Part shown: piece after piece, positions 37,539 to 47,574 of the stretch
Layout: every line of letters starts with the position of its first letter
How positions within the stretch are numbered: position 1 is the first letter of the stretch
Origin: Leptolyngbya boryana PCC 6306
GTDB lineage: Bacteria; Cyanobacteriota; Cyanobacteriia; Leptolyngbyales; Leptolyngbyaceae
DNA length: 64,000 nucleotides
Assembly: GCF_000353285.1 (NCBI RefSeq)
Contig: NZ_KB731324.1
Coordinates: forward strand, 3,118,577-3,182,576
Direction: 5' to 3'
Position numbers and translations under genes: made by a program
The notes under the pieces: generated by a model
What the model saw: only the letters and a program-made list of their open reading frames with translations
What the model was told of the DNA's origin: nothing
The model's database searches: none

Positions 37539-38870
37539 TCAGGAGAATAATTCTTCAGCAGAAGATGGATGGATCGCGATCGCGTGATCGAGTTCAGCTT
37601 TCGTCAGTCCTTTCTGCATCGCGAGTGCAAATCCTTGAATGATCTCGATCGCATCGTCGCCCACGATGTGAATTCCAAGAATGCGATCGTCATGAGTTAC
37701 AAATTTGATTAAGCTCTGACGCTTTTCTTGACTTAAGGTTCGCAGTAAGGGCGTGAATTCAGTTTGATAACATTTGATGCGATCGCCAAATTTTTCTTGC
37801 GCTTCAGATTCGGTCATGCCAACCGTTGCAGCTTCAGGACGAGAACACACGCCAGAAGGAATCAAATGGTAATCGATTGCCATCTGTGACTTGCCAAACA
37901 CAGTTTCGGCAAAGGCTCGTCCTTCAGCGCGGGCGACCGGAGTGAGTTGCTTGCGATTCGTGCAGTCTCCAACCGCGTAAATATGCGGCAGATTTGTGCG
38001 GCTAAATTCATCAACGGCGATCGCTTTATTGTCTTGTTCAATTCCTATGGTGTCCAAATTGAGATGTTCTAAATTGGGGATACGTCCGGTCGCACAGAGC
38101 AACGTATCTACCGTCAGCAGGTCTGAGCGATCTCCGGTGAGTTGAATTTGAATGTTATCTCCAACTCGTTCAATTTTTTCCGCAGTTGTATTGCAATAGC
38201 TATGGATTCCGCGATCGACTAATTCATTTCTCACAGTATTACGAACAGTGTCGTCAAACCCTTCTAAAATGCAACACTCTCGATTCATCAAAAAGACTTC
38301 AACTCCCAATCCGCGCATCAGACTAGAGAATTCTACGCCAATGTAGCCACCACCTAGAATGGCTAACCGTTTGGGGAGTTTCTCAAGATGGAACATTTCA
38401 TCTGAAGTCACTGCATGTTCGATGCCTGAAATGTTAGGCTTTGTTGCTTTTCCACCAACTGCAATCAGAATTTTATCGGCTGTAAATTTTTGATCATTCA
38501 CGCTGATCGTGTGTTCATCAACAAACGCGGCCGCTCCTTGCAAGAGTTCGACTCCTTTGTCTTTGAGCTTAGATTGATAAACATGGCGTAAGCGATCGAG
38601 TTCACGATCTCGGATTTGCTTGAACTGTTGCCAGCTAAATTTGGGAGTTTCTTGTGACCAGCCATACTCTTGGGCAAGGTGTGCGAACTCTGCAAAATCG
38701 GCAGCATAGACCATGAGTTTTTTAGGAATACAGCCGAGATTTACACAGGTTCCACCAACGTGGGCAGATTCCGCGATCGCAACTTTCGCGCCATAGCTCG
38801 CCGCTTTTTTGGCTGCGGATAGTCCACCTGGACCTGCACCAATTACAAATAAATCATAGCGATAGGTCAT
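37539..38870 (-). CDS. gor: Glutathione reductase-type flavoprotein
   Basis: The 443-residue protein has the FAD motif GAGPGGLSAA, the redox-active disulfide GGTCVNLGCIPKK (C42/C47), the NAD(P) motif GGGYIGVEF and the C-terminal HPSSAEE with the catalytic His-Glu. It reduces glutathione disulfide with NADPH. The start is the ATG before TYRYDLFVIG; the longer open frame to 38969 is not protein-like. The residues that choose NADPH over NADH (MNRE) are atypical, so cofactor use is uncertain. Confidence 0.88.
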   Translation of the reverse strand: MTYRYDLFVIGAGPGGLSAAKKAASYGAKVAIAESAHVGGTCVNLGCIPKKLMVYAADFAEFAHLAQEYGWSQETPKFSWQQFKQIRDRELDRLRHVYQSKLKDKGVELLQGAAAFVDEHTISVNDQKFTADKILIAVGGKATKPNISGIEHAVTSDEMFHLEKLPKRLAILGGGYIGVEFSSLMRGLGVEVFLMNRECCILEGFDDTVRNTVRNELVDRGIHSYCNTTAEKIERVGDNIQIQLTGDRSDLLTVDTLLCATGRIPNLEHLNLDTIGIEQDNKAIAVDEFSRTNLPHIYAVGDCTNRKQLTPVARAEGRAFAETVFGKSQMAIDYHLIPSGVCSRPEAATVGMTESEAQEKFGDRIKCYQTEFTPLLRTLSQEKRQSLIKFVTHDDRILGIHIVGDDAIEIIQGFALAMQKGLTKAELDHAIAIHPSSAEELFS

Positions 38871-39013
38871 GGCGAGAATTCCTTTTTGAGTAGCGTAATT
38901 GAGTTCGCAGAGCGATCCCAACTGTCGCAAGAGAGGAATGAGGCGCAACTCTGGGTAGAGGTTAGCCAAGCGATAAATCCATAAAATTTAGACCGCACAT
39001 CGAGAGAAAAGCT

Positions 39014-39226
39014 ATGAGTCAGGAATTGAAGAAAGGCGATCACGTTGAGTGGAATACTTCGGGCGGTAAAACCGAGGGCGAAGTTAAGGAAAAGATTACA
39101 GAACCTACTGACTTTAAAAATCACCACTTTGAGGCTTCAGAAGAAAATCCTGAATACTTAGTTGAAACTTCTAAAAGCCATAAGGAAGCGATTCATAAAC
39201 CCGAGCAATTAAAAAAGAAAGAATGA
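39014..39226 (+). CDS. DUF2945 (hypervirulence-associated TUDOR-like) protein
   Basis: The 70-residue protein contains KKGDHVEWNTSGGKTEGEV and PEYLVETSKSHKEAIHKPE, the DUF2945 signature. The fold is a small TUDOR-like barrel; its role in bacteria is unknown. It is divergent from glutathione reductase and 114 bp ahead of uvsE. Confidence 0.85.
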   Translation: MSQELKKGDHVEWNTSGGKTEGEVKEKITEPTDFKNHHFEASEENPEYLVETSKSHKEAIHKPEQLKKKE

Positions 39227-39340
39227 CCTCAAATCGAGTTGATCGGAGATCTTTAATTAAGGAGAAGACGTTAAAGTTACCTAAAGAACTCTGGATTCTA
39301 AAGATCTCAACTTCTACGTTTATCTCAATCCTCAATCATC

Positions 39341-40318
39341 ATGACTCCCGAACTTGGTTTAGTGTGTGTGTCTGCATCGAAAACGGTGCGATTCAAAACG
39401 ATGACGCGGAAGCGATTCTTACAATTTGAACTCGCAGAGCAAGAGCAAGTTCTACGTGAACTCTATACCGAAAACTTGCACCGATTAGCGATCGCGATCA
39501 AGTTCTGTGCTGAGCATCATATTCGGCTCTATCGTTTAAGCTCTGGCTTATTTCCCTTTGCCGATGAGCCTATCGGATCTGCCATCTTAGATGAGTTTGC
39601 AGAAGGGCTGAGCTTAGTGGGAGATCAGTCACGACAATTGGGCATCCGCTTAGTGTTTCATCCCGATCAGTTCGTTGTGCTCAACTCCGATCGCCCTGAA
39701 GTCATCGAAAATAGCATCAAAATTTTGACGATGCATGCGCATGTTTTTGATTTGTTAGGACTGCCGAAATCGCCTTGGGCATTGATCAACATCCATGGTG
39801 GAAAAGGCGATCGCGTAGAGCGATTGCTAGATACGATCGCAAACTTACCCGACAATATCCGACTCCGACTCACGCTCGAAAACGACGAGTATACTTACAG
39901 CGCAGAGCAAATGGTTTCGATTTGCTCTGCTGCTAAAATTCCGCACGTGTTCGATGCCCATCATCATGTGATCTATGCGCAAGTCGATAGCTATGAGCAC
40001 GAAAGCGTAGGCGCAATGCTGGAAGCAGCTCGATCGACCTGGGAGGTTCCAGAATGGCAGCTTGTCCATATCTCGAATGGAGCAGATAGCTTCCTCGATC
40101 AGCGTCACAGCGATTACATTACTGTGATGCCAAGCTCTTATCGACAAGCGCCTTGGATCGAGATTGAAGCAAAGCAAAAAGAATTAGCGATTCAGAAACT
40201 TCAGCAGGAATGGTTATATTCTGATCTCAATGTTCTCTCGCCAGTAGAGGCAGAGCCATCGCCCTCTAAAGTCGCGTCCGTTTCTCGTGCGGCTCAAAAG
40301 GTCAGCCTTCGGAAATGA
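39341..40318 (+). CDS. uvsE: UV-damage endonuclease UvsE
   Basis: The 325-residue TIM-barrel protein shows YRLSSGLFPFAD, RLVFHPDQFVVLNSD, NIHGGKGDR, LENDEYTY and FDAHHH, the metal-binding residues of UVDE enzymes. It nicks DNA 5' of UV photoproducts as an alternative to UvrABC. Length is normal, with about 40 disordered residues at the C-terminus. ATG at 39341 is the only sensible start. Confidence 0.93.
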   Translation: MTPELGLVCVSASKTVRFKTMTRKRFLQFELAEQEQVLRELYTENLHRLAIAIKFCAEHHIRLYRLSSGLFPFADEPIGSAILDEFAEGLSLVGDQSRQLGIRLVFHPDQFVVLNSDRPEVIENSIKILTMHAHVFDLLGLPKSPWALINIHGGKGDRVERLLDTIANLPDNIRLRLTLENDEYTYSAEQMVSICSAAKIPHVFDAHHHVIYAQVDSYEHESVGAMLEAARSTWEVPEWQLVHISNGADSFLDQRHSDYITVMPSSYRQAPWIEIEAKQKELAIQKLQQEWLYSDLNVLSPVEAEPSPSKVASVSRAAQKVSLRK

Positions 40319-40371
40319 TCGAATGAACCCGTTTCGGCTCAGGTCGGTTGACTCAATCGCTTTCCTGCAAA

Positions 40372-40495
40372 TGCCTTTGCGAATAGAATTCGCGGCTAGA
40401 CAAACCAAGTCCGCCGTCGTGGACTGCTCCAACTCTGGCTGTTAACCTGCAAAAGCAGGTTTTGTCTGTGTAGCCCCGAATTCCATTCGGCAGGC
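40372..40495. repeat. Cyanobacterial palindromic repeat element with internal hairpins
   Basis: The outer arms (TGCCTTTGCGAATAGAATTC and the complement around CGAATTCCATTCGGCAGGCA) pair over about 30 bases with few mismatches, through GCGGCTA/TAGCCCC and GACAAACC/GGTTTTGTC. Inside are two smaller hairpins: AGTCC with GGACT at 40409-40425 and AACCTGC with GCAGGTT at 40444-40461. This resembles the dispersed structured repeats that I recall from several filamentous cyanobacteria. It is about 124 bp and lies between two convergent genes. Confidence 0.8.
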
Positions 40496-40536
40496 AATTT
40501 AGATTCATACAGAAAGTCTAATTTGCGCTTGATCCA

Positions 40537-40570
40537 GAGAAGTTTGATCAGCGAATCAATCAAACTTCTC
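40537..40570. terminator. Bidirectional hairpin between uvsE and pentapeptide gene
   Basis: GAGAAGTTTGAT and ATCAAACTTCTC form a perfect 12-bp stem with a 10-base loop. The genes on both sides converge on it. No T run follows on either strand. Confidence 0.6.
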
Positions 40571-40576
40571 AATTCA

Positions 40577-41065
40577 CTAATCGCAATACAGCGTCTCGCG
40601 CGTTTCGCGTCCCGTCACCGGATTCGTACCTTGTGCAACCTTGCACAGCAGCTTCTGCACGTCGGGGCGTAACTCTACATCGGTAAAATCTGCGCCATCA
40701 ATAATTGCCCCTTCAAACTTCGCATTCGAGGCAAAGGCACCCGCCAAATTTGCATTCGTCAAATTCGCGCGCGTCAAGCGGGCTGAATCTAACGTACTAT
40801 TTCTCAAATCTGCCCCTTCCAGATTTGCCCGTTCCAGATTTGTCGCAAAAAATCGCACGCCTTTGAGATTCGTGTGGCTCAAATTACTTTCGCGCATATT
40901 CGCCTTGGTAAATTCCGAATCCGTTAAATCTTGACCGGAAAAATCCGCCCCGACCAATGATTCTCGGTTGTAATCTAACGCGAGCACGGGTGTAGCGAAA
41001 ACAACCCAAGTCGCAATTAGAACGACGACGGCACAAACCAAACCTTTTAAGCGTTTAGAACTCAT
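40577..41065 (-). CDS. Pentapeptide-repeat protein, thylakoid-lumen type
   Basis: The 162-residue protein has a signal-like N-terminus (residues 8-28, ending VLALDYNRES), about 14 A(D/N)Lxx-type pentapeptides (GADFS, TKANMRESNLSHTNLKGVRF, ANLTNANLAGAF) and a C-terminal module (LCKVAQGTNPVTGRETRETL, C-D) seen in lumenal pentapeptide proteins of cyanobacteria and chloroplasts. The repeats form a right-handed square helix. The function is not established. Confidence 0.88.
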   Translation of the reverse strand: MSSKRLKGLVCAVVVLIATWVVFATPVLALDYNRESLVGADFSGQDLTDSEFTKANMRESNLSHTNLKGVRFFATNLERANLEGADLRNSTLDSARLTRANLTNANLAGAFASNAKFEGAIIDGADFTDVELRPDVQKLLCKVAQGTNPVTGRETRETLYCD

Positions 41066-41080
41066 CGGAAAAATCAGGGA

Positions 41081-41521
41081 ATGTTGAAAGAGAACTGCTT
41101 TAAAATCGTACCTGTGGATCAGCAGAATTCGACATCAGAAATTGGAACATCCGGCGAAAACTTTGTCGCAGACTGGCTACAAACACAAGGAGCAACTATT
41201 CTGGCGCGCAACTGGACTTGTCGATCGGGCGAATTAGACCTCGTTGCGCAAACGCAAGACCAAGTCGTGGCATTTGTCGAAGTCAAAACTCGCAGTCGCG
41301 GCAATTGGGACAATCATGGCGCATTGGCGATTACGGCTGCTAAACAGCGCAAAATCATCACCGCCGCCCAACTTTTTCTCTTAAAGCATCCGCATCTCGC
41401 GCATCTTGCCTGTCGCTTTGATGTCGCCTTGGTACGAAAAAGGGGAAATCCAAGAACTTCCCCCCACCTCACCAAAAATCAATTCGTGCTACAAGACTAT
41501 ATCTGTGATGCGTTTTTCTAA
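41081..41521 (+). CDS. YraN/UPF0102 family nuclease-like protein
   Basis: The 146-residue protein has the PD-(D/E)XK-like motif: GENFVADWL, SGELDLVAQTQDQVVAFVEV, KTR, and AITAAKQRKI. The family is widespread and its role uncertain, probably in DNA processing. The ATG at 41081 leads; the start of the homologous part is at TSGENF. It ends tail-to-tail with the next gene, overlapping by 4 bases. Confidence 0.88.
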   Translation: MLKENCFKIVPVDQQNSTSEIGTSGENFVADWLQTQGATILARNWTCRSGELDLVAQTQDQVVAFVEVKTRSRGNWDNHGALAITAAKQRKIITAAQLFLLKHPHLAHLACRFDVALVRKRGNPRTSPHLTKNQFVLQDYICDAFF

Positions 41522-41907
41522 GCTAGTGTTTCAGGACAATAGCCTAAGCCTTGTACAAACTGTTTGCGAAATTCTTCAATTTCTTCGCGATCTGGGTTGC
41601 CATGAGACACAACCGCGACTTGATACCGCTGCATGACCTCGATCGGGGATTGACCCGTCTCTAAGCCCCAGAGCACCATCTGAATCCGAATGCTGGGGTG
41701 ACAGACGATACCCAACTCGTTCAGGAATGCTTGAAAGTCACCTTCTGTTTGTTCATCGAGCGATTTAGCCAGTTTCACCCTCACGACCCAACCATCAATC
41801 TGATGAATGACAGTTATGAAACTGAGCGGCAGAAACTTTGAGTTGTGCAGATGTTCCACAATTCTCAGAGTTAGACTGGCATTCGCGAGGGAGTAGACAT
41901 ATTCCAT
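41518..41907 (-). CDS. Hypothetical protein
   Basis: The 129-residue protein is soluble, with two halves: residues 1-60 of beta character with SLTLRIVEHLHNSKFLPLSF, and residues 60-129 of helices. I recognise no family. The start may be ATG 41907 or an upstream codon at 41925. It overlaps the YraN stop by 4 bases and its own promoter faces queA. Confidence 0.55.
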   Translation of the reverse strand: MEYVYSLANASLTLRIVEHLHNSKFLPLSFITVIHQIDGWVVRVKLAKSLDEQTEGDFQAFLNELGIVCHPSIRIQMVLWGLETGQSPIEVMQRYQVAVVSHGNPDREEIEEFRKQFVQGLGYCPETLA

Positions 41908-42089
41908 AGAACACAAACCCAGCAAATGCTACTCTTCTATTCTGATTGAGGATCGCCTTTTCACATAGGGGCAAAGCCCCCGATATTGGCTAGGGAATCT
42001 CACCCATTTTTAGGATTCTATATTTAAAGGCTCAAAATTATCAGAAAATACTAACCACTCACCTGTGACGACCAATTAGGACTGAGACC

Positions 42090-43163
42090 GTGGAAGCTGA
42101 TCAACTCCTCTCGGCTTATGATTACCATTTACCCGAAGACCGCATCGCCCAGAATCCCGCTGAGCCAAGGGATAGCGCGCGATTGCTCGTTCTCAAAACA
42201 TTGACGGAACATTGTCATCAAGTGTTTCATGATCTAGTCGAGATTCTGCAACCCGGCGATTTGCTGGTGCTGAATAATACCCAAGTGATTCCGGCTCGTC
42301 TGCATGGACACAAATCGACTGGAACTGAGGTAGAGATTTTGTTGTTGGAGGAACAGCAGCAGAATCAGTGGTTGTCATTGGTGAAGCCGGGACGAAGGCT
42401 GAAGCCTGGCAATCAAATTACCTTTACCCCTCGATCGCAGACGGACATCAAGCTGAATGCCCAAATTTTAGCCAGCGATCCAGAAACACGCGGCAGGATT
42501 TTACAGTTTGAAGTGTCGGATGGACGATCGCTGCTCGAAGTGATTGATCATTTTGGTGAAGTGCCGTTGCCGCCTTATATTCACGACACTGAAGCAGAAG
42601 CCGATCGCTATCAGACGGTGTATGCCGATCGCTTAGGCGCTGTCGCTGCGCCGACTGCGGGATTGCATTTCACGCCCGAACTGTTAGAGCGCTTAGAACA
42701 AAAGGGTATCGATCGGGCTTTTGTGACGCTGCATGTTGGGGTAGGAACCTTCCGACCTGTGGAGGTTGAAAATATTACTGAACATCAGATGCATGGAGAA
42801 TGGATCGAAGTTTCGCCGGAGACGGTAGAGAAGATTCGGGAGACAAAAGCGAAAGGCGGACGAGTGATTGCCGTGGGGACGACGGTTGTACGATCGCTGG
42901 AAGGCGCTTCGCAATCGGGTCAACTTGAACCCTATTGTGGCAAAACGAATTTATTTATTTATCCGGGCTATCAGTGGCGTGTGGTCGATGGCATGATCAC
43001 AAACTTCCACTTGCCGAAATCGAGTTTGCTGATGCTTGTTAGTGCCTTGATCGGGCGAGAACGCTTGTTATCGGTGTATCAAGATGCGATCGACAATCAG
43101 TATCGGTTTTATTCATTTGGCGATGCGATGCTGATTTTGCCAGAAGCAAAACTCAGGAATTAG
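42090..43163 (+). CDS. queA: S-adenosylmethionine:tRNA ribosyltransferase-isomerase
   Basis: The 357-residue enzyme contains the QueA hallmarks [63 protein letters not shown] and [19 protein letters not shown]. It adds the ribosyl group of SAM to preQ1 in the anticodon of tRNA in queuosine synthesis. Start is GTG at 42090. No other queuosine gene is adjacent. Confidence 0.94.
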   Translation: MEADQLLSAYDYHLPEDRIAQNPAEPRDSARLLVLKTLTEHCHQVFHDLVEILQPGDLLVLNNTQVIPARLHGHKSTGTEVEILLLEEQQQNQWLSLVKPGRRLKPGNQITFTPRSQTDIKLNAQILASDPETRGRILQFEVSDGRSLLEVIDHFGEVPLPPYIHDTEAEADRYQTVYADRLGAVAAPTAGLHFTPELLERLEQKGIDRAFVTLHVGVGTFRPVEVENITEHQMHGEWIEVSPETVEKIRETKAKGGRVIAVGTTVVRSLEGASQSGQLEPYCGKTNLFIYPGYQWRVVDGMITNFHLPKSSLLMLVSALIGRERLLSVYQDAIDNQYRFYSFGDAMLILPEAKLRN

Positions 43164-43231
43164 TTTCTAGTCGCTCTGGATTGGGCATTTGCGATGTATA
43201 CAAGAGGTTGATCGCAAGTTGCAGCTTTGAG

Positions 43232-45676
43232 CTACATGAGATTCATTGGATCGACATCGATCGTTAAACTCACCGTCGAAGGACACTGCGATCTCAGTTC
43301 CATCACATTCGGAATGCGATCGCTGGTGAGTTTGAGAAGAATCTGCCAGCGATATCGTTGGTTAATTTTTGCGATCGTGGCGGGAGCAGGCCCCAATACT
43401 TCATCTTCAGAGTGTAAAAGCTGATCAGCGAGTAGCTCCGCCGTACTTCGGACAGTCTGCTCATTCAATCCACTCAGGCGGAGTAACACTAACCGCCCGT
43501 AAGGGGGATAGTTCAACGCTGCACGCTGCTCTAGTTCAGTGGCAACAAAAGGCTCATATTGCTGACGTTGAACGGCTTGAATCACTGGATGTTCAGGCGC
43601 ATAAGTTTGAAGAATCACCCGTCCAGGTTCGGTTCCGCGTCCGGCGCGTCCGGCAACTTGAACTAACGTTTGAAAAGCTCTCTCACTAGCTCGAAAGTCT
43701 GCTAAGTTCAGTAACCCGTCGGCTGAGATAATCCCGACTAAAGTTACTTGGGGTAAGTCAATCCCCTTAGTGAGCATCTGAGTTCCGACAAGCAGATCTG
43801 CATCTCCGTGAGCAAATTGACTCAGCAAAGCTCGATGCGCTCCTTTTGCGCGCGTTGTATCGCTATCGAATCGAATCGTTTTCAATTCGGGGAAAAGTTT
43901 AGCGATTTCTTGAACAACTCGTTGAGTGCCACTGCCAAAGTTTTTGAAATACGAAGAACTACAGCTAGGACAACGCTGCGGTTGAAGCTGAGTATAGTTA
44001 CAATAATGACATCTTAAAATCGGTTGAGCAGTTTCGTGAACGTGATGATAGGACAGTGAAACATCACAATTGGGACATTCCATCACATAGCCACAACTCC
44101 GACAAGACACAAACGTGCTATGCCCACGACGATGAATGAATAACAAGCCTTTTTGATTGTTTTCTTTGAGCTTTTTCAACTGAGCTTGCAGCGATCGACT
44201 AAAAATCGAAGGATTGCGATCGTGCAATTCTTTCCGCATATCAACAATGTCGATTTTCGGCAAAGGGCGATCTAAGATTCGCTTCGGTAAAGATAGATAA
44301 GTAGACGATTGTGAGTCTAACCAAGTCTCTAGCGAAGGTGTTGCTGAGCCGAGAATTAAGGGACAGTTTTCTAATTCAGCCCGCCATTGTGCAACCGATC
44401 GAGCATGGTAACAAGGTGCAGGTTGATCTTGCTTAAAACTCGAATCATGTTCTTCGTCTAAGACGATTAATCCGAGATTGGGCAACGGCGCGAACACTGC
44501 CGATCGCGTTCCAATCACCACTTGAGGCGACCCTGTGAGCATTTGTCGCCAAGTGTCGAACCGTTCACCATCGGATAAAGCACTGTGATACACACAAACG
44601 CGATCGCCAAATCTTGCCCGAAAGCGATCCGTCAATTGCGGCGTTAACCCAATCTCAGGGACTAAGACTAAAGCAGATTGACCGCGTTGCAACATCGGCG
44701 CGATCGCTTGCAAGTAAACCTCAGTCTTGCCTGATCCCGTGACCCCATGCAGCAAAATTTTTTCAAATGCTGTGACTGTATGAATCTTTTTCAGCACTTC
44801 TGCTTGATGATGCGTCAGCACTTTTGCCGCATCCTGCTCAACATCCGGTGCATGTTCACTTCGCAGCACTTCTCGCCCCTGAAGCAGCACACAGCCCTGC
44901 TCTTGTAAGCGCTTTACAGTGGGTGAAGTCGTTCGGCAGTGCTGCAACAGATCTGTCAGCCACATTTCACCGCCATTGCGCTTAAGCACTTCTAAAATCT
45001 CACGTTGTCGGACACTGCTTTGTGTGGCGGAGCCATCGCTCAACTCACCCTGAGTTGAGACTAAAATCACCGCTTGCCGCAATTGGGGACGAATCGTGGC
45101 AGGTGGCTCCAGATAGCTCTCGACCCAATTCAGCTTGAGCAGGTCTTGTAAGCCCCGATTCGCGCCTTTGACTTGCCGTTGCACAAATTGCCAGGAATAA
45201 TCTTTTGTTTTGCTCGACTTGAGCAGTTTGAGAATCTGTTGGGCTGCACTATTCAGACTGGCTTCACTGGCATCGGGCTTGATCAAGCGAATGCGTCTTT
45301 GCGATCGCGCCAATAATCCCGGCGGCAACGCCACGCGTACCACCTGCATTAATGAAGTTTGATAGTAGCGTGCGACTTGATCGAGCAATGACCAATAAGA
45401 GGCAGGAAAGAAGCCAGCACTGACGATCGAATCAATCGATCGAATTTGCTCGGGCAATAAATCCGGCGGTTGATTCCCAACGCGCACCGCAATCCCACCG
45501 ACCTGTTGTGCGCCAAAAGGCACACTCAAAATGTCACCCGGCTGCACCAATAAATCCGGACGCGACTGATAAGTATAGACTCCTTGCGACCCTGGACAAT
45601 CGACTAACACATCGACCCAAGCAGGTGACACCCCATACTCTGCCTTTAATTCCGCCACAGACTGCAACTCAGACAT
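43232..45676 (-). CDS. priA: Primosomal protein N' (PriA helicase)
   Basis: The 814-residue protein shows an N-terminal 3'-DNA-binding domain, helicase motifs (GVTGSGKTEVYLQ as Walker A, VLDEEHDSSFK as DEEH, LLFIHRRG, VQVAGRAGRG) and zinc sites with eight Cys (CRSCGYVMECPNCD, CHYC, CPSC). It restarts stalled replication forks. Length is near the usual for cyanobacterial PriA. Confidence 0.95.
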   Translation of the reverse strand: MSELQSVAELKAEYGVSPAWVDVLVDCPGSQGVYTYQSRPDLLVQPGDILSVPFGAQQVGGIAVRVGNQPPDLLPEQIRSIDSIVSAGFFPASYWSLLDQVARYYQTSLMQVVRVALPPGLLARSQRRIRLIKPDASEASLNSAAQQILKLLKSSKTKDYSWQFVQRQVKGANRGLQDLLKLNWVESYLEPPATIRPQLRQAVILVSTQGELSDGSATQSSVRQREILEVLKRNGGEMWLTDLLQHCRTTSPTVKRLQEQGCVLLQGREVLRSEHAPDVEQDAAKVLTHHQAEVLKKIHTVTAFEKILLHGVTGSGKTEVYLQAIAPMLQRGQSALVLVPEIGLTPQLTDRFRARFGDRVCVYHSALSDGERFDTWRQMLTGSPQVVIGTRSAVFAPLPNLGLIVLDEEHDSSFKQDQPAPCYHARSVAQWRAELENCPLILGSATPSLETWLDSQSSTYLSLPKRILDRPLPKIDIVDMRKELHDRNPSIFSRSLQAQLKKLKENNQKGLLFIHRRGHSTFVSCRSCGYVMECPNCDVSLSYHHVHETAQPILRCHYCNYTQLQPQRCPSCSSSYFKNFGSGTQRVVQEIAKLFPELKTIRFDSDTTRAKGAHRALLSQFAHGDADLLVGTQMLTKGIDLPQVTLVGIISADGLLNLADFRASERAFQTLVQVAGRAGRGTEPGRVILQTYAPEHPVIQAVQRQQYEPFVATELEQRAALNYPPYGRLVLLRLSGLNEQTVRSTAELLADQLLHSEDEVLGPAPATIAKINQRYRWQILLKLTSDRIPNVMELRSQCPSTVSLTIDVDPMNLM

Positions 45677-46250
45677 ATCGCAAATGAAGAGAAAAACTTA
45701 AGAAAATCCGCAGCTTTGCAAACTCGCGGTATTAAATAATCAGAGGAGTTGAGAAGTTTATTAGTTCAAATACACTAACCATTAATTCTAATTTTAACGT
45801 GTGATGAGTTTACAGGATCACTCGCCCTATCGCACGACTCTACCTACGATAGATTCACAAAAAACGCTCTGGCTTTTCCGACCATTGGTAGAGATGTAAA
45901 CCGAAACAGGTATGAGAGTCTGTTATAGCAGCTAGGGATTCATTTGAAATCCTAAATCTCTGGAATCTTCATCCACGCTGAACTATATTGCTGGGGATCA
46001 TGCCAGCCTATGTGGACGAAGTGAGTGATTTGATCTCCAAATCTCAACTCATTTCTAAAAGTTTCCAAAAAGTTTCTATAAAACGCCGAAATTCGTCATA
46101 AGTTCAGGAGGAGTTGATTATTTTGTCATTTATAAATTGAAACGAAAACATAGCATTCAAAACTGTCGATCGCTGACTTAAGGTTCTGTCTAGTTTGACA
46201 CTTAAATTAGCTCAAATAGCCCCCCTGTAAAACTTCATTGATATAACACT
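45677..46250. other. Long leader of the sigma factor gene
   Basis: These 574 bases contain no convincing gene. A 32-codon frame opens at ATG 45999 but has no ribosome site and weak protein character. AT-rich tracts just ahead of 46251 suggest promoters, as expected for a regulated group 2 sigma factor. Confidence 0.35.
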
Positions 46251-47435
46251 ATGAGCGAACAAAGCAACAGTTCCCCAACCGTAGCCCTCTCTCAGGATAT
46301 GGACTTTGCAATGGACGTTGCTGAGTTAGATTCAGTAGACTCATTGCAATTAGAAGCTGACTTAGAAGACAGCACCCCGATCGAGATTGAGCCGGATATT
46401 CTTGAGCTTACGTCTGTTGGAAATTCATCAGAGGATGAGGTCGATCAAATCGCATCAGCTCGCTCCTCTGGCTATAACAAGACCGTTGCCGATGATGCAG
46501 TGGGAGCTTTCTTTAAAGAAATGGCACGGTATCCACTCCTGAAAGCGGATGAGGAAGTGGAGCTTGCAAGACGGGTACAGTACTTAGTTGAAGTCGATAG
46601 CGCTCGACGCAAGCTGTATCAAGAATTAGGTCATGCTCCTACCAAGGCTCAATTAGCTGAACACTTTGGACTCACTGAACGGCAATTGGATCATCGCTTA
46701 CACCGGAGTCGAGTAGCGAAACGGAAGATGATTCGATCGAATCTTCGTTTAGTCGTGTCGATCGCGAAACGGTATCTAAATCGCGGTGTGCCGTTTCTTG
46801 ATTTGATTCAAGAAGGTGCATTGGGACTCAACCGCGCAACAGAAAAGTTTGATCCCGATAAGGGATATAAGTTTTCGACCTATGCATATTGGTGGATTCG
46901 GCAGGGGATTACCAGAACGATCGCAAATGATGCTCGTACGATTCGCTTACCGATTCACATTGTCGAAAAGCTGAATAAGCTGAAGAAAGCACATCGCGAC
47001 CTGAAACGAGAGTTAAATCGCAATCCGACCGAAGCAGAACTGGCTCAATCTTTAGAATTGACCGTTGAGCAATTGCAGCATTTACATCAAGTTCGTCGTC
47101 AGTCGTTATCGCTGAATCATCGAGTTGGTAAAGGCGAAGATACAGAATTGATGGACTTACTCGAAGATGGCGATACTCAATCACCCGAATCTCAGATGAG
47201 TGAAACGATGTTACGCCAAGAGATTTGGGAGGTATTGGGCAATGTCTTAACCGAACGCGAAAAAGATATTATTTCTTTGCGCTACGGATTGACGACGAGT
47301 AAGCCTTGTACGCTTGAAGAAGTTGGCGGCATGTTCAACTTGTCACGAGAGCGGGTTCGCCAAATCCAAAGTAAGGCAATGCGCAAGTTACGCCGTCCTC
47401 AGATTGCAGAACGGTTAAAAGGGTGGTTGGGCTAG
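46251..47435 (+). CDS. sigC: Group 2 RNA polymerase sigma factor, SigC-like
   Basis: The 394-residue protein has an acidic N-terminus (residues 1-75) and then the sigma-70 regions: 1.2 (DDAVGAFFKEMARYPLL), 2 (NLRLVVSIAKRYLNRG, LIQEGALGLNRATEKFDPDK, FSTYAYWWIRQGITRTI), 3 (ARTIRLPIHI) and 4 (VGGMFNLSRERVRQIQSKAM). Region 2.4 and 4.2 are of RpoD type. It lacks the long non-conserved domain of the principal sigma. The SigC name rests on overall resemblance and length. Confidence 0.8.
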   Translation: MSEQSNSSPTVALSQDMDFAMDVAELDSVDSLQLEADLEDSTPIEIEPDILELTSVGNSSEDEVDQIASARSSGYNKTVADDAVGAFFKEMARYPLLKADEEVELARRVQYLVEVDSARRKLYQELGHAPTKAQLAEHFGLTERQLDHRLHRSRVAKRKMIRSNLRLVVSIAKRYLNRGVPFLDLIQEGALGLNRATEKFDPDKGYKFSTYAYWWIRQGITRTIANDARTIRLPIHIVEKLNKLKKAHRDLKRELNRNPTEAELAQSLELTVEQLQHLHQVRRQSLSLNHRVGKGEDTELMDLLEDGDTQSPESQMSETMLRQEIWEVLGNVLTEREKDIISLRYGLTTSKPCTLEEVGGMFNLSRERVRQIQSKAMRKLRRPQIAERLKGWLG

Positions 47436-47574
47436 AAAAATTAGCAATCACTGCGATCGCTGTTACTCAGGCAGAAATGTGTTGGTAGCAGCGATCGTGC
47501 TTTATATGAACATGCTCATCTTTCAAGCGCTCCAATCTTGATAGATTCCAAAAGATTCGACTGCTGAAGTATCC

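Noticed and set aside
38871-38969. N-terminal extension of glutathione reductase
   Set aside because: The flavoprotein fold starts at TYRYDLFVIGAG; the extension lies in the divergent promoter region.
45999-46097. 32-codon ORF in the leader of the sigma factor gene
   Set aside because: No ribosome site and weak protein character; kept only as a remark.
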